The position numbers and the translations under genes were made by a program. The notes under the pieces are model-generated. The model was not told where the DNA came from and made no database searches. It saw only the letters and a list, made by a program, of their open reading frames with translations. 64,000 nucleotides of DNA from Pseudomonadales bacterium (lineage in GTDB: Bacteria; Pseudomonadota; Gammaproteobacteria; Pseudomonadales; Pseudohongiellaceae), in contig JACKOJ010000001.1 of assembly GCA_024234325.1 (NCBI GenBank), forward strand, positions 682,001-746,000, read 5' to 3'. Positions 18,900 through 28,256 of the stretch are shown here, in pieces. Numbering within the stretch: position 1 is the first letter of the stretch; the number at the start of each line of letters is the position of its first letter.

Positions 18900-19814
18900 T
18901 TACAAATAATAGCTGGCAATGTAGAACAGCAGCGCCGCGCCCGCGATAACACCAATGCTGGCGGCCATCATCGGCCTGTAGGACGCCGTCGGCTCGACCA
19001 CTCCCTCGGTATCTTCCACTGCCCTTTTGACGTGCTCCAACTCCACGGTGCGATCGCCCTTGCCATAGGCCGCCATCATCGCTTTGTGCGACAGGATATT
19101 GACCAGTCGGGGAATGCCCTTGGAGCTTGCATACAGATAATCCAGCGCCTTGCGGGAGAACACCGCAGGACCGTTGTAGCCTGCAGTTGCCATGCGGTGG
19201 GTCACATAGCGCTCCACGCCGTCCCGGTCCAGGGATTCGAGTCGATAGGAGAAGGTAATACGTTGCTGAAGCTGGCGAAGAGACTGCTTCTGCAACTGCT
19301 CATCCAGCTCGGGTTGTGCAAACAGCACCACCTGAAACAGTTTCACCTTCTCCGTTTCCAGGTTTGTCAGCAGTCGCAATGCCTCAAGGGTTTTCTCAGG
19401 CATGGCGTGGGCTTCGTCAATAAAGAGAATGACCTGCTTGTTTTCCGCAGACAACTGCATCAGTCGGCGGGTGATGTGTTTGAGCAGGCTGTGGTGTCCG
19501 GTATCGGCGTCTGCGTCCAACCCCAGCTCCTCGGCAAAGGCCAGGAACAAGCCCTTCGGACTGAGCACAGGGTTCGCGATATAGGACGTGACATAGACAT
19601 CCTTGTTCTCTTCCAGCGTGTTGAGCACTTTGCGGCAGAGCATGGTCTTGCCAGTGCCCACTTCGCCCACCACCTTGATGAAGCCCTCCCGGTTGGCAAT
19701 CGATACCATCAGCATATTGTATGCCTTGTGGTAGCTGGCCATATTCAGGAAGAACTGCGTGTTCGGGGTCAGCGAGAACGGGAGCTCCTTCAAACCAAAG
19801 TGTTCGAGATACAT
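18900..19814 (-). CDS. mshM: MSHA biogenesis AAA ATPase MshM (ExeA-like)
   Basis: The preferred ATG at 19814 gives 304 residues opening MYLEHFGLKELPF, the usual start of MshM. A GTG three codons upstream lacks a ribosome site. Walker A is GEVGTGKT and Walker B is VILFIDEAHAM, as in ExeA/GspA-type ATPases. A hydrophobic segment at the extreme C-terminus suggests membrane anchoring. By analogy with GspA it may help secretin assembly or peptidoglycan passage. Confidence 0.88.
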   Translation of the reverse strand: MYLEHFGLKELPFSLTPNTQFFLNMASYHKAYNMLMVSIANREGFIKVVGEVGTGKTMLCRKVLNTLEENKDVYVTSYIANPVLSPKGLFLAFAEELGLDADADTGHHSLLKHITRRLMQLSAENKQVILFIDEAHAMPEKTLEALRLLTNLETEKVKLFQVVLFAQPELDEQLQKQSLRQLQQRITFSYRLESLDRDGVERYVTHRMATAGYNGPAVFSRKALDYLYASSKGIPRLVNILSHKAMMAAYGKGDRTVELEHVKRAVEDTEGVVEPTASYRPMMAASIGVIAGAALLFYIASYYL

Positions 19815-19857
19815 AATTGTCACCGCGTCGTCGTAATGCCTGTCACTGCCTGCGCAA

Positions 19858-21693
19858 TCAGAATGCCTTGTTGATGTCCTGATTCAGTTGCCTGAAACGA
19901 TCATTGCTTTCACGAATAAAGCTCTTGTCGTTTTCATCACTCGCAATCATGGGGCGTAACAGGATGATGAATTCACTCTTTACCGTCTGTCGTCGGCGCT
20001 GATCAAAGGCAGCGCCAACAACAGGAATATCATTAACCACCGGGATACCGGCAAGATCGTCCACGCTGCGCTCGTAGGCGAGACCGCCCAGGACCACAAT
20101 CTTGCCGTCCTCACCCCGAATCACGCTGTCCAGCTCCCGCACTGATGTACGCGCCAGGGGAATCTGTTCACCTGCGATGGTCTTGCTCTGTTCCACCACG
20201 GTGCTGATCGTCGGGTGGACATGCAGTGTAATCTTGCCATCGGCACTGATCTGCGGCGTGATGTCCATGGAGATGCCGGAGAAGAACTGCTGCAGGGAGG
20301 CACTGGCATTCGTCGTGGTGTTATTGCCACCAGCGATGGTTGTCGCGTTGAGCCCGGTCTGGAAATATTCCTCGTCACCATCCTGGAACACAGCCTTCTG
20401 GTTGTTCAGCACCTTGAGGCTCGGGCTGGAGAGCACCTGGGTGGTGCCGCGGGATTCGAGAATGCGGAACACCGCATCGAAGTCGGTGAAGTTGGTCACC
20501 ACGGACAGGGGACCGGATATCCCATCCAGATTGAAGTCCGTGTTTGAAGAGAAGTCGCCTGTAATCCGGTTGTTGGTTCCGCTCGAACCGCCGGGGCCGA
20601 AGGTATCGAAGTCAATCGCCGACTGGAACCCTTTGTTCAGAATAACTTCCAGGAACTGCACCTGGATAGTGACCTCGCGACTCAGAATGTTCTGGGCGTG
20701 GGAGATATACTCCGCCACGCGATCCAGCTCATGCGGGAAAGCCGTCACCATCACAATACCCACTTGGGGCTGCACAACGACACTCTTGCCATCTCTTGAG
20801 GTCGCGCTGCTTGCAGATGCCCCGAGGCCGGACAGTAGCCCGCCTCCCTGAGTTCCTGCCGAAGCCTCGCTGCGCACTGTAGTGCCAATAAGACCGGCAA
20901 TCACCTCTTCCAGGTCATCCCAGAACTTGGACTCGGTCTGCGTGGACACCTGCCCACCCTGCACACCGCTCCCGCCGACGAAGTTTCCAGTCTGTCCGTT
21001 GTTCAGATTGCCGTTGTTCAGATTACCGTTGTTGAAGCTGCCGTTATTGAAGCTGCCGTTGTTGAAACTTCCGTTGTTGAAGTTGCCGTTATTGAAGTTA
21101 TTGCCGCTATTATTGCTGTTCTGCCCGTTCTGGCTGGAGCTGACCTGCACGGAGGAGGTGCCCGAGCGATTCACGTTCAGATAATCCACAGTGAACAGAC
21201 GGGTCTGCAAGCCGCCAGGCTGCACATGGTAAATATTGCCGCGCTTGCTGATCTGATAACCGTAAGTCTGCTGGACGGACTGCATCACATCGTCAATGGT
21301 GACGTTGGGCAATGACAGGCTGATCTCGCCATCCAGCTCGGGGCTGACGGCAACACCATAATCTGTTCCCGCAACGAGATTGGCGAAAAAGGACTGGGCA
21401 TTCTCCCGATTGGCTACAACGTTGAAGCGCTCCTCGACGGGAGCCGCCAGCTCCTCCGACAGGAAGACAGAGGGAAGAATCGCGTTGATTTCTTCCTGGG
21501 ACGGCCCTTTCGGCGCGGATTCCAGCGTTTGGGCGGCACCGTCCAGAGTCTCCTGAATGCTTGCCAGCACCTCGGTTTCAGGGGTGACCTTGTTGCTTGA
21601 GCCGCAGGCAGACAGACTCAATACCAGGCACAGGCACGCCAGTCTGCCGACCCGTCCTGCCCTCAGGCTTGTCATGGAAGAATTAATAAACAT
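19858..21693 (-). CDS. mshL: MSHA outer membrane secretin MshL
   Basis: This 611-residue secretin lipoprotein has the lipobox LSAC near residue 30. An N-terminal secretin domain is followed by an Asn/Gly-rich insertion built of 15-bp repeats (about residues 198-232). The C-terminal secretin domain includes GKIVVLGGLAYERS, VPVVG-like motifs and EFIILLRPMI. It forms the outer membrane channel for the pilus. The ATG at 21693 has GGAG upstream; longer and shorter in-frame starts lack one. It lies between mshK and mshM. Confidence 0.92.
   Translation of the reverse strand: MFINSSMTSLRAGRVGRLACLCLVLSLSACGSSNKVTPETEVLASIQETLDGAAQTLESAPKGPSQEEINAILPSVFLSEELAAPVEERFNVVANRENAQSFFANLVAGTDYGVAVSPELDGEISLSLPNVTIDDVMQSVQQTYGYQISKRGNIYHVQPGGLQTRLFTVDYLNVNRSGTSSVQVSSSQNGQNSNNSGNNFNNGNFNNGSFNNGSFNNGSFNNGNLNNGNLNNGQTGNFVGGSGVQGGQVSTQTESKFWDDLEEVIAGLIGTTVRSEASAGTQGGGLLSGLGASASSATSRDGKSVVVQPQVGIVMVTAFPHELDRVAEYISHAQNILSREVTIQVQFLEVILNKGFQSAIDFDTFGPGGSSGTNNRITGDFSSNTDFNLDGISGPLSVVTNFTDFDAVFRILESRGTTQVLSSPSLKVLNNQKAVFQDGDEEYFQTGLNATTIAGGNNTTTNASASLQQFFSGISMDITPQISADGKITLHVHPTISTVVEQSKTIAGEQIPLARTSVRELDSVIRGEDGKIVVLGGLAYERSVDDLAGIPVVNDIPVVGAAFDQRRRQTVKSEFIILLRPMIASDENDKSFIRESNDRFRQLNQDINKAF
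20997..21101 (-). repeat. 15-bp tandem repeats in mshL
   Basis: Seven contiguous 15-bp units lie in the mshL frame and encode NNG[NS][FL] pentapeptides. Units differ by one to four bases. The unit is a multiple of three, so slippage would change length without breaking the frame. Confidence 0.85.
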
Positions 21694-21757
21694 CCATACT
21701 CCACACTTGCTCATGTTCTGTTGAATTTGCCCCCGCCGCAGCATTCGACCCTGCGGC

Positions 21758-22204
21758 TCAGCGGGCATCCGCTCTGGACTTCACCGAGCTGTCAAAACCC
21801 ATAATCTCTCGTACTTCTCCGTCGATACGCAGGGAAACACGGTCTCTGTCGATCGACACCACTTCGGCCTCACCAACCCGGTCGCCGGCGCGCACAAGCT
21901 GATCATTGATCATGGCCACCGGATCCGTTCCGCCTGCGCGAATGAAGCTCACGGTATAGCCTCCGCTCAACAGATCGGTCGCGCCACCCAGCAGGCCTGC
22001 CAGCAGGCTGCCTACGCCCCTGCCGTTTCCTTCGGCCGCCATGGATGCGGAGACACCCATCGGCCGGGTCGGATCCTTCAGGTCTTCGCCATCAATCATC
22101 TCGGCCTGCGCAGACACCGCAGACATCAGCACTACCGACAGCAGCAGGCATTTGCCTGCACGGGGCAGCGGGTACTCACTCGGAACCGATCGAAAACTAG
22201 ACAC
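21758..22204 (-). CDS. mshK: MSHA biogenesis protein MshK
   Basis: A GTG start at 22204, inside the 3' end of mshJ with GAGGG about nine bases upstream, gives 148 residues. It has a clean signal peptide ending in SAQA. The mature protein opens with DLKDPTRPMGV, the conserved MshK motif, and later has INDQLVRAGDRVGEAEVVSIDRD, a PilP/GspC-like small beta domain. It is periplasmic and probably links the inner membrane complex to the MshL secretin. A longer frame up to 22279 would lie within mshJ and has no signal peptide at its start. Confidence 0.85.
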   Translation of the reverse strand: MSSFRSVPSEYPLPRAGKCLLLSVVLMSAVSAQAEMIDGEDLKDPTRPMGVSASMAAEGNGRGVGSLLAGLLGGATDLLSGGYTVSFIRAGGTDPVAMINDQLVRAGDRVGEAEVVSIDRDRVSLRIDGEVREIMGFDSSVKSRADAR

Positions 22205-22895
22205 CGATAAAGCCCTCTTCGGAACTGAGCGTATGCAGTTCCAGTGTGACGCGGGCCTCCGGCCAGAGCGCCTGTTCATACTCGATGCTGTCCCAGAAAA
22301 AACTCTCGTCCATCGCTTCCAGATAGCGCAGGTAGCGCAACGTGCTGAAAAAGTCCCCCTGGAACTCCAGCACCAGACCGTGGCGGAACACCTGGAAACC
22401 TACCGACAGCCTGCTCCCCTCAACCGGTGATGCTGCCGGGCTCGCACCGGTGGCCAGCGTGTTGGTCAATGCCTCCGGCGGACGGTTTTCCACACGGATC
22501 AGGGTCAAGCCCTCCTGGCTATCCAGGACGCTGGTCAGCATCTGGGTCATCCCGTTCGGCGACACCAGATTGCCCGCCAGGGCCTGAATACCACTCTGAA
22601 TCCCTGACTGCTCCTCAATCAGCTCGGACAGACGCTCGCGAATAAAGCTGTCCGGATCCTCTACGCCACTCTGCTGCAGCTCCGCTGCTCTCGCCATCTG
22701 CTGATCAATGCGCGACTGCACGGTCTCCAGTTGCCGCTCCATCGACCCGATCTGCTCCCGCGTCGGCTGGAGAAACAGGATGCTGTAGAAATACAGCACG
22801 GCCCCAAGCCCAATGCCGGTGAGGATGAATTTCTCTGCCTGTGGCCGCTCGTCAAACCAGACGGAAAATTTCTTGATCAGCGCATTCGGGCTCAA
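22197..22895 (-). CDS. mshJ: MSHA biogenesis protein MshJ (PilO/GspM-like)
   Basis: This 232-residue bitopic protein has a cytoplasmic N-terminus of about 22 residues, one membrane helix (about 24-42) and a coiled coil (about 47-100). A PilO-like ferredoxin-fold periplasmic domain follows, with GLVLEFQGDFFSTLRYLRYLE. Position and architecture match MshJ. The TTG start overlaps the stop of the PilN-like gene by 4 bp. It would assemble with the PilN-like protein in the inner-membrane alignment complex. Confidence 0.85.
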   Translation of the reverse strand: MSPNALIKKFSVWFDERPQAEKFILTGIGLGAVLYFYSILFLQPTREQIGSMERQLETVQSRIDQQMARAAELQQSGVEDPDSFIRERLSELIEEQSGIQSGIQALAGNLVSPNGMTQMLTSVLDSQEGLTLIRVENRPPEALTNTLATGASPAASPVEGSRLSVGFQVFRHGLVLEFQGDFFSTLRYLRYLEAMDESFFWDSIEYEQALWPEARVTLELHTLSSEEGFIGV

Positions 22896-23509
22896 TTGCG
22901 GGTCTCCAGCTCGAACTGATACAAATCAACCTTCTCAAGCCCCTCCAGGGGAGAGGTATTGATACGGTTACCGAGAAAACGCGAAAAATCCCGGTCACGA
23001 AGCGGGCTGCGACCACCGGACAGACGCCCGATGAAATCCGGCACCATGGCGCTCTGCTGGGCAATTCCCTTCAGGCGCACATGCTGGCCACCCTGCAACA
23101 GGTCAAACTCTGTCAGCCACAGCCCATCAAAGGCCGCCCGCGACAGGTCTTTCATAAACTCCGAGAAACCGCTGATATTGCCCAGGTTCGTTCCCCGCAG
23201 AAAATCCAGCATCTCTCGCGACTCCGCCAGTTGCTGCTCTCGCGAGGAAAGCTCCTCTACCAGGGCAGGATCACTGCCACGTCGCGCCAGGTTCTGCTGC
23301 AATTCGTTCGTAATATTCGTTTGTGCCGCCAGACGCTCCTGGGCAAGCTGCAACTCGCTTCGCAGATCACGCTCCTGCACGACCTCGATTACGGCAAGCA
23401 CGACAAGCACGATGACCAGGGCAACAGCCCCCTGCAGCACCCCACGCCCGCTGAGGTAGTTGCGGCTTGGCCGAAACTCGGCCAGATACAGGTTGATCTG
23501 TTGGGTCAT
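22892..23509 (-). CDS. PilN-like MSHA alignment protein (second mshI-type gene)
   Basis: This 205-residue protein opens MTQQINLYLAEFRP, matching the conserved (Q)INL(Y/L) N-terminus of PilN/GspL-C proteins that docks onto PilM. One membrane helix lies at about residues 24-44, followed by a long coiled coil and a small periplasmic domain. It overlaps mshI by 4 bp and mshJ by 4 bp. In MSHA loci this protein is often annotated as a second MshI. Confidence 0.85.
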   Translation of the reverse strand: MTQQINLYLAEFRPSRNYLSGRGVLQGAVALVIVLVVLAVIEVVQERDLRSELQLAQERLAAQTNITNELQQNLARRGSDPALVEELSSREQQLAESREMLDFLRGTNLGNISGFSEFMKDLSRAAFDGLWLTEFDLLQGGQHVRLKGIAQQSAMVPDFIGRLSGGRSPLRDRDFSRFLGNRINTSPLEGLEKVDLYQFELETRN

Positions 23510-24459
23510 AGTGTCCCCGCCTTACCGGTTCTCATCGCGGCGCCGATCACAATCGCACAACTGTGCTGCGTCTCGGCATCCACCGGCTCTGCCATATCGA
23601 GCGAATCCGCAAAGTCCAGAACCCCGACCTGAACCGACATTACCTCAGACAGACTGGCGACCATTGCCGCGGAGTCCGATGCTCGCGGTGCCAGCACGAT
23701 CTGGGAGATCGGATTCTGGCCCATCTGGCTTTCGTAGTAGTCCAGGGACCGCTGAATCTCCAGCACCAGGCGATCCCGCTGCATCTCCCAGTCCATGGAT
23801 GCCATGACATCGGTTCCCAGGGAGGTATTGATCTTTCGTGTCAGGTACAACTGCCCGGACCGGCTCAGATTCATGGTGCTGCCGGTACGGCGCAGATCCA
23901 TGAAAGCAAGCCCGTTGCGATCGTCGAGGAACTCGCTCGACACATTCAGCAGCGCCATCTCGGGCACATCGATCGCGTTCAGGTTCAGCCCCGCACGACT
24001 CACCAGTTCGATCACAGACTCGATTTTCGAACGCTGCGCCGCTACCGCGTACATCATCCTTGCCCGCCCCTGAAAGGCGTCTTCGGGCACCGGGAAGATA
24101 TCGATTACCGCATCCTCTACCGGCATATCCAGCAAGTCCTTGATTTTCCAGCGAACAGCGGATCGCAATTCTGCCGGCTCCACCGCTGGCGCCTCAATCA
24201 GGTAAAGATTGTAATCCCGCGCGGACAGCACAAAGTTACAGTCAGCCCCCGCAAGCTCCATGGAGTCCACCAGCGCCGTCACGACCTCCCGGGTCTGGGC
24301 ACCGGATTCCAGTGCCTGACGACTGCACTTCTCCAAAAACGGTCGGTGTCCGGCGACAGATGCAGGCCTTGACACCTGAGCCACCAACACGCGGTCGTCG
24401 CCCACGCTCAACCCGACCTGTCCGGACGATTGCTGCTTCCTGGAAAATAACTTCAACAC
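23506..24459 (-). CDS. mshI: MSHA biogenesis protein MshI (PilM-like)
   Basis: This 317-residue cytoplasmic protein has an actin-like PilM/GspL fold. Recognisable segments include an N-terminal GLSVGDDRVLVAQV strand, AVRWKIKDLLDMPVEDAVID and a terminal IVIGAAMR motif. It is the first gene of the MSHA transcription unit and starts with GTG. The 324-bp gap before it is divergent from trmL. It would recruit the PilN-like protein on the cytoplasmic face. Confidence 0.88.
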   Translation of the reverse strand: MLKLFSRKQQSSGQVGLSVGDDRVLVAQVSRPASVAGHRPFLEKCSRQALESGAQTREVVTALVDSMELAGADCNFVLSARDYNLYLIEAPAVEPAELRSAVRWKIKDLLDMPVEDAVIDIFPVPEDAFQGRARMMYAVAAQRSKIESVIELVSRAGLNLNAIDVPEMALLNVSSEFLDDRNGLAFMDLRRTGSTMNLSRSGQLYLTRKINTSLGTDVMASMDWEMQRDRLVLEIQRSLDYYESQMGQNPISQIVLAPRASDSAAMVASLSEVMSVQVGVLDFADSLDMAEPVDAETQHSCAIVIGAAMRTGKAGTL

Positions 24460-24783
24460 TGTGCAATCCCGATCCCGGTTGCACGGCTTTGCCTGTGAGC
24501 ACTGCGTCGATTATGAACCGACCGCAATCCGTCCTGTAAAAGCCGTTCGGGCATACGTCCTCAATCCTAGTAAAACTTCTTGAATTATATAGGTTAAGTA
24601 CATAAATTCTATATAAAAACGACAATTACTGGGTATATTTGGGGACAGTTTGTTGAGTAAAGAGTGGCCACCCCGGCGTTTTTCCGATCTTGCCCCCCGC
24701 AGGTCAAATCTGTAGCCTCCCCGATCATCACCCAGACGACGCCCCGACCCCCAGTACATCAGCCCTCGCATTTCCCGCTCCCT
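24460..24783 (-). promoter_or_regulatory. Divergent gap with candidate MSHA operon promoter
   Basis: This 324-bp gap separates mshI (minus) and trmL (plus). The stretch 24570-24655 is strongly AT-rich. On the minus strand it contains a perfect TATAAT at 24589-24584, though no good -35 partner was found. This would give a leader of over 100 nt before mshI. No gene was recognised in the gap. Confidence 0.35.
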
Positions 24784-25248
24784 ATGCTGCATATTGCCCT
24801 ATATCAACCCGAGATCCCGCCCAATACCGGCAACATCATACGGCTGGCCGCCAATACCGGCGCGACCTTGCACCTGATCAAGCCCCTGGGGTTTTCCCTG
24901 GAGGAAAAACAGGTCCGCAGGGCAGGCCTGGACTATCTGGAGGTGGAGCGTGTGATCACCCATGAGAACTGGGAGAGTTTCCTGCAGGTCATCCATCCAG
25001 CGCGCATTTTTGCGCTCAGCACCAAGGGAAGCACCTGTTACGCCAGCGCGGCGTTCAGAGCGGGAGATGTGTTGCTATTCGGGCCCGAAACACGGGGCCT
25101 GCCCCAACAGATTCGGGAAGGCCTTCCGGAACAGCAGGTCTTGCGGGTTCCCATGCGGGCCAGCAGTCGCAGCCTGAATCTGTCCAATACCGTCGCGCTG
25201 GTGCTGTACGAAGCGCTGCGGCAACTGGACTTTCCGTTTGAGGACTGA
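24784..25248 (+). CDS. trmL: tRNA (cytidine/uridine-34 2'-O)-methyltransferase TrmL
   Basis: This 154-residue SPOUT methyltransferase opens MLHIALYQPEIPPNTGNI. It has LLFGPETRGLP and VPMRASSRSLNLSNTVALV, which form the knotted SAM-binding site. It methylates the wobble ribose of tRNA-Leu isoacceptors. The ATG at 24784 matches the conserved family start; the frame stays open upstream but that part is unlike the family. There is no clear ribosome site, so initiation may be weak or leaderless. Confidence 0.93.
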   Translation: MLHIALYQPEIPPNTGNIIRLAANTGATLHLIKPLGFSLEEKQVRRAGLDYLEVERVITHENWESFLQVIHPARIFALSTKGSTCYASAAFRAGDVLLFGPETRGLPQQIREGLPEQQVLRVPMRASSRSLNLSNTVALVLYEALRQLDFPFED

Positions 25249-25266
25249 CTGAAGGGGAAGGAAGAA

Positions 25267-25293
25267 GGCCGCACGGCAGAACACCGCGCGGCC
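25267..25293 (+). terminator. Candidate stem-loop between trmL and secB
   Basis: GGCCGC (25267-25272) can pair with GCGGCC (25288-25293) in the 52-bp gap between the convergent ends of trmL and secB. No clear T-run follows on the plus strand; the minus-strand flank is only pyrimidine-rich. Confidence 0.3.
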
Positions 25294-25300
25294 GGGCAAT

Positions 25301-25843
25301 TTACTCTGCCGCAGGCTGTTCCGCACCCGCCGCAGCGGCTGCAGGCTGACGCTGCTTGCTCTGCGCATAAAGCGCGTCAAAGTTCACGGGCTGCAGATTC
25401 ACCGGCGGGAAGCTGCCCTTGACGATCAGGGCGTCAACCGCCTCGCGAGCGTAAGGGAAGAGAATGGTGGGGCAGACTGCAGACAGCACCTGCTCCAGAT
25501 CGGGGTCATTCAGACCGGCGCAGGTGAAAACGCCTGCCTGGTGCACTTCTGCCAGGAATGCCGCATTTTCTTCGATTTTGGCTTCCACAGTGATGGTCAG
25601 AACCACCTCGAAAACATCATCGGAAATGCGTGCGGTCTTGGTGCCCAGGTTAAAACTGATCTTCGGTGACCACTGCCCCTGGAATACCGCCGGGCTGCGC
25701 GGAGACTCGAAGGAGGAGTCCTTCACATAGATGCGCTGCAGGGCAAATGCAGGCCCCTGGGGCGCTGCCGCCTGACCATTGCTGGCACCGGCCTCAGGTG
25801 TCGGTGCCTGGTTTGTTGTTTGGTTCTCGTTGTTCTCTGCCAT
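25301..25843 (-). CDS. secB: Protein-export chaperone SecB
   Basis: This 180-residue SecB has the family core: ALQRIYVKDSSFESP, WSPKISFNLGT, EVVLTITVEAK and the acidic-region CPTILFPYAREAVDALI. It forms tetramers that hold precursors unfolded and deliver them to SecA. Both the N-terminal (about 30 residues, Gln/Ala-rich) and C-terminal (Ala-rich) tails are longer than in E. coli SecB (about 155 residues). It lies downstream of the rhodanese gene; the grxC gene often found between them is absent. Confidence 0.95.
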   Translation of the reverse strand: MAENNENQTTNQAPTPEAGASNGQAAAPQGPAFALQRIYVKDSSFESPRSPAVFQGQWSPKISFNLGTKTARISDDVFEVVLTITVEAKIEENAAFLAEVHQAGVFTCAGLNDPDLEQVLSAVCPTILFPYAREAVDALIVKGSFPPVNLQPVNFDALYAQSKQRQPAAAAAGAEQPAAE

Positions 25844-25942
25844 GTTGATTCCTGCGTCACTCTTGGTTGTATGAATATCGTTTGTGTGAAATCAGTTGTA
25901 TGAAGAAGACTCCCTGCACGACCCTCATGCCAGGAGAATCGC

Positions 25943-26359
25943 CTACTTCTGCACCAGCGGCAGGCTTTCCGACCGCCATTCGGTGATACCGCCGCTCAGT
26001 CGCATCACCTGCGAAAAACCGGCACTCCTGAGCATCTTCGCCGCGTCGGCAGACGTCTGCCCCAGACGACAGGCAATGATCACAGGATTGGCTTTGTACT
26101 TGTCCAGCTCGGAGATCCGGGCGCCGAGTTTGTTCATCGGAATATGAATCGAGTCCGTAATATGCCCGGAATCAAAGTCTTTCTTCTCGCGAATGTCGAG
26201 CACTACCGCGTTGGAACGGTTGATCATCATCACTGCCTGCTGACAGCTCAGAGCCTCGCCGGAGGACTTTGAACGGTGCAACACCAGCGCAATGACCAGG
26301 CCTACCCACAAGGTCGCAAGAACCCAGTGATTTCCAACAAATTCAATTAGTTGCGCCAT
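25943..26359 (-). CDS. Membrane-anchored rhodanese-like protein
   Basis: This 138-residue protein has one N-terminal membrane helix (about residues 10-28) and a single rhodanese domain. The motifs are VLDIREKKDFDSGHI and an active-site loop ACRLGQTS with the catalytic Cys. It corresponds to the YibN-type rhodanese next to secB in many Gammaproteobacteria. It probably transfers sulfane sulfur at the cytoplasmic membrane face, but the physiological substrate is unknown. Confidence 0.88.
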   Translation of the reverse strand: MAQLIEFVGNHWVLATLWVGLVIALVLHRSKSSGEALSCQQAVMMINRSNAVVLDIREKKDFDSGHITDSIHIPMNKLGARISELDKYKANPVIIACRLGQTSADAAKMLRSAGFSQVMRLSGGITEWRSESLPLVQK

Positions 26360-26533
26360 ATTCCGAGCGATTCCCCGCCGTATCTGACAGCGACGGCACG
26401 CTGATATCCCCGCCTCCCGGAAGCCGGGATGACATGCAAAAAAGGTGGGCAGTATACACGCCTAAAGGTGACAGAAGAAAGTTCCCTCCCCCTGCGCTGC
26501 CCGGAACAGCGGCCGCACACCCCCTTATCGGTC

Positions 26534-26562
26534 TCGCCATGACCCGTGGTTTTCGGGATAAT
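26534..26562 (+). promoter_or_regulatory. Candidate gpmI promoter
   Basis: TCGCCA (26534-26539) and GATAAT (26557-26562) are separated by 17 bp, about 50 bp upstream of gpmI. Each hexamer matches the sigma-70 consensus at four or five positions. Confidence 0.4.
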
Positions 26563-26610
26563 ACGGCGGCTTAAACCCCAGAATTCATACCAAGCGGAAC
26601 CTCCAGATTT

Positions 26611-28176
26611 ATGAGCGCAGCCAACGCAAGCGAGAAGAAACATACCACCCTGTTGCTGATCCTCGACGGATGGGGCTACCGGGAAGAGACCGAGTACAAC
26701 GCAATCAGCGCCGCCAACACCCCGGTGTGGGATCGCCTCTGGTCGCAGTGCCCACATACCCTGATCAAGACCTCCGGCATTGACGTCGGGTTGCCCAAGG
26801 GGCAGATGGGCAACTCGGAAGTCGGGCATATGAATCTCGGAGCTGGCCGCGTGGTGTACCAGAACCTCACACGCATCGACAAGGCCATAGAAGATGGCAC
26901 CTTCTTTCTGAATGAGCCCCTGGTCGACGCGGTGGACAAGGCTGTCCTGATGGACAAGGCCGTACACATCATGGGATTGCTGTCCCCTGGCGGCATCCAC
27001 AGTCACGAAGACCAGATTCTTGCCATGATCGACCTGGCCAGCCAGCGCGGCGCCGAACGCATCTATCTGCACGCCTTCCTTGATGGTCGGGACACGCCTC
27101 CGCGCAGCGCCCTGAGCTCGCTGCAGAAGGCCGATGAAGCCCTGCGCGACACCGGCTGCGGCCGCGTTGTGTCGATGGTCGGTCGCTACTACGCCATGGA
27201 CCGTGACAACCGCTGGGACCGTGTGCAGAGCGCCTACGATCTCATCATGGGCGGACAGGCAGCGTATCGCTACGCTACCGTGGAAGAGGGCCTGGAAGCC
27301 GCCTACGCCCGCGGCGAGGATGACGAATTCGTCAAGGCCACGCTGATTGCCGAAGACACCGGCGAGGTGGTGCATATCGAGGACGGCGACACGCTGATCT
27401 ACATGAACTTCCGTTCCGACCGGGCACGCCAGCTTACCCGCGCCATCAGCGACCCGGCGTTCAGGGGCTTCGAGCGCAAGTTCCCGCGCGAGCTGGGAGA
27501 TTTTGTGACGCTGACCGAGTACGCCGCAGACATCAAGGTGCCCTGCGCCTACCCGCCCCAGACCATGCACAACGTATTGGGGGAATACCTGGCGGACAGT
27601 GGCAGAACTCAACTGCGCATCGCGGAAACAGAGAAGTACGCCCACGTCACCTTCTTCTTCAGCGGCGGACGAGAGGAACCGTTTGCGGGCGAAACCCGCG
27701 AGCTGGTGCCCTCTCCCCAGGTAGCCACCTATGACCTGATGCCGGAGATGAGCGCCGTCGAGGTGACCGACAAGCTTGTCGAGGCAATCCAGGCAGGCAC
27801 CTATGACGCCATCATCTGCAACTATGCGAATGGCGACATGGTGGGACACACCGGCAGCTTCGAGGCCGCCGTCAAGGCGGTGGAAGTGCTCGACACCTGT
27901 CTCGGTCGCATTGAAGCGGCACTCAGGGAAACCGGGGGACAATGCCTGATCACCGCAGACCATGGCAATGTGGAACAGATGGTGGACCCGCAGTCCGGTC
28001 AGGCCCTGACCTCCCACACCAACGGCCCGGTACCGCTTGTGTACGTTGGTGGCCCCGAGTGGACCTTCGAGGCGCCAGGCAGCCTGTGCGACATCGCCCC
28101 GACGCTGCTGGAGCTGATGGATATGCCGGTGCCAGCGGAGATGACCGGCACTCCGCTGATGCACAAGAGCGCCTAA
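26611..28176 (+). CDS. gpmI: 2,3-bisphosphoglycerate-independent phosphoglycerate mutase
   Basis: This 521-residue enzyme interconverts 2- and 3-phosphoglycerate in glycolysis and gluconeogenesis. It has the alkaline-phosphatase-fold signature LLILDGWGYRE, the phosphoserine motif KGQMGNSEVGHMNLGAGR, and the second metal site CLITADHGNVEQM with HTNGPVPLVYV. Length matches the family (about 510-515). It heads the plus-strand group gpmI-envC-ctpA-yibQ, a conserved gammaproteobacterial arrangement. Confidence 0.96.
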   Translation: MSAANASEKKHTTLLLILDGWGYREETEYNAISAANTPVWDRLWSQCPHTLIKTSGIDVGLPKGQMGNSEVGHMNLGAGRVVYQNLTRIDKAIEDGTFFLNEPLVDAVDKAVLMDKAVHIMGLLSPGGIHSHEDQILAMIDLASQRGAERIYLHAFLDGRDTPPRSALSSLQKADEALRDTGCGRVVSMVGRYYAMDRDNRWDRVQSAYDLIMGGQAAYRYATVEEGLEAAYARGEDDEFVKATLIAEDTGEVVHIEDGDTLIYMNFRSDRARQLTRAISDPAFRGFERKFPRELGDFVTLTEYAADIKVPCAYPPQTMHNVLGEYLADSGRTQLRIAETEKYAHVTFFFSGGREEPFAGETRELVPSPQVATYDLMPEMSAVEVTDKLVEAIQAGTYDAIICNYANGDMVGHTGSFEAAVKAVEVLDTCLGRIEAALRETGGQCLITADHGNVEQMVDPQSGQALTSHTNGPVPLVYVGGPEWTFEAPGSLCDIAPTLLELMDMPVPAEMTGTPLMHKSA

Positions 28177-28256
28177 GACTGCAGCATCGCGCCGTATGCC
28201 ACTCCCTTCCCGGGGAGTGGCTCCGGACCAATTCCTGGCAGGAGACTCTGAGCCGC

